NCBI GenBank assembly: GCA_025360455.1
Contig: JANYCF010000104.1
Span: 1 to 32,554 of the forward strand
DNA length: 32,554 nucleotides
Direction of reading: 5' to 3'
DNA from: Opitutaceae bacterium
GTDB lineage: Bacteria; Verrucomicrobiota; Verrucomicrobiia; Opitutales; Opitutaceae
Each line of letters starts with the position of its first letter. Position 1 is the first letter of the stretch. Below are positions 32,518 to 32,554 of this stretch, in pieces. The notes beneath the pieces are model-generated. The model searched no databases. It saw nothing but the letters and a program-made list of their open reading frames with translations, and had not been told where the DNA came from. Made by a program: the position numbers and the translations under genes.

Positions 32518-32554
32518 TTAGCCGCAGATTTCTTTGGTGCGGGTGATGGCTTCG
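32518..32554 (-). CDS. 3' end of a gene running off the window
   Basis: Read on the minus strand, the last bases encode EAITRTKEICG followed by TAA (32520-32518). The frame stays open to the window edge and converges on the Aas-type gene with a 16-base gap, a common arrangement. Eleven codons are too few to name the product, and a chance open frame cannot be excluded. Confidence 0.35.
   Translation of the reverse strand, partial: EAITRTKEICG

Noticed and set aside
1-32554. CRISPR arrays, phage, toxin-antitoxin or restriction modules
   Set aside because: No regularly spaced direct repeats and no protein with nuclease, methyltransferase (other than TrmD), integrase or antitoxin motifs were found.

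Overview
The window looks like a chromosomal segment of a Gram-negative member of the PVC group, most likely Verrucomicrobiota (Opitutae/Opitutaceae-like). This is inferred from moderately high G+C, the envelope gene content (RND/TolC pump, AsmA-like giant protein, Tat, UppP), a GldG/DUF4340 ABC exporter, and a one-chain LplT-Aas enzyme. No marker gene was compared, so the taxonomy is inference. There is no rRNA, tRNA, CRISPR array, phage or plasmid module.

Layout. 1-174: a cluster of short palindromes. 175-1214: trmD-rplS with a 4-nt overlap, then a clear terminator. 1378-3372: transketolase and its terminator. 3482-9792: a MarR-family regulator, preceded by a SlyA-like inverted repeat, followed by the three parts of a tripartite RND efflux pump. 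10038-13592: an AsmA-like envelope protein. It converges on a minus-strand block: GH78 alpha-L-rhamnosidase, TatC with a large loop insertion, UppP, then a four-gene exporter set (DUF4340 protein, GldG-like protein, ABC-2 permease, ABC ATPase). This block is transcribed from about 22.75 kb leftwards. 22806-25981: a lower-G+C stretch with a DUF535 (VirK/YbjX) gene, then a NarL-type response regulator and its histidine kinase, which overlap. 25982-26334: a gene-free stretch with a short inverted-repeat element that looks like a MITE. 26335-32501: deoC, a structured spacer, a small unknown minus-strand gene, sufT, a small TerB-like gene, and a 1147-residue LplT-PlsC-acyl-ACP-ligase fusion. The last 37 bases hold the 3' end of a minus-strand gene.

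How the parts work together. Much of the window serves the cell envelope: drug/solute efflux, lipid trafficking (AsmA), phospholipid recycling (LplT-Aas), undecaprenyl carrier recycling (UppP), folded-protein export (TatC) and an ABC exporter. The rest is housekeeping: tRNA m1G37 methylation, ribosomal protein L19, pentose phosphate metabolism, deoxyribose-phosphate breakdown and Fe-S assembly.

I found no convincing wholly new multi-gene system. The points most worth following are the MITE-like element before deoC, the putative SlyA-like operator of the pump operon, the TatC with a roughly 65-residue periplasmic insertion and an Asp in place of the usual Glu, the compound hairpin after deoC, the palindrome cluster before trmD, and the near absence of Shine-Dalgarno sequences with a recurrent TCATGAA start context.
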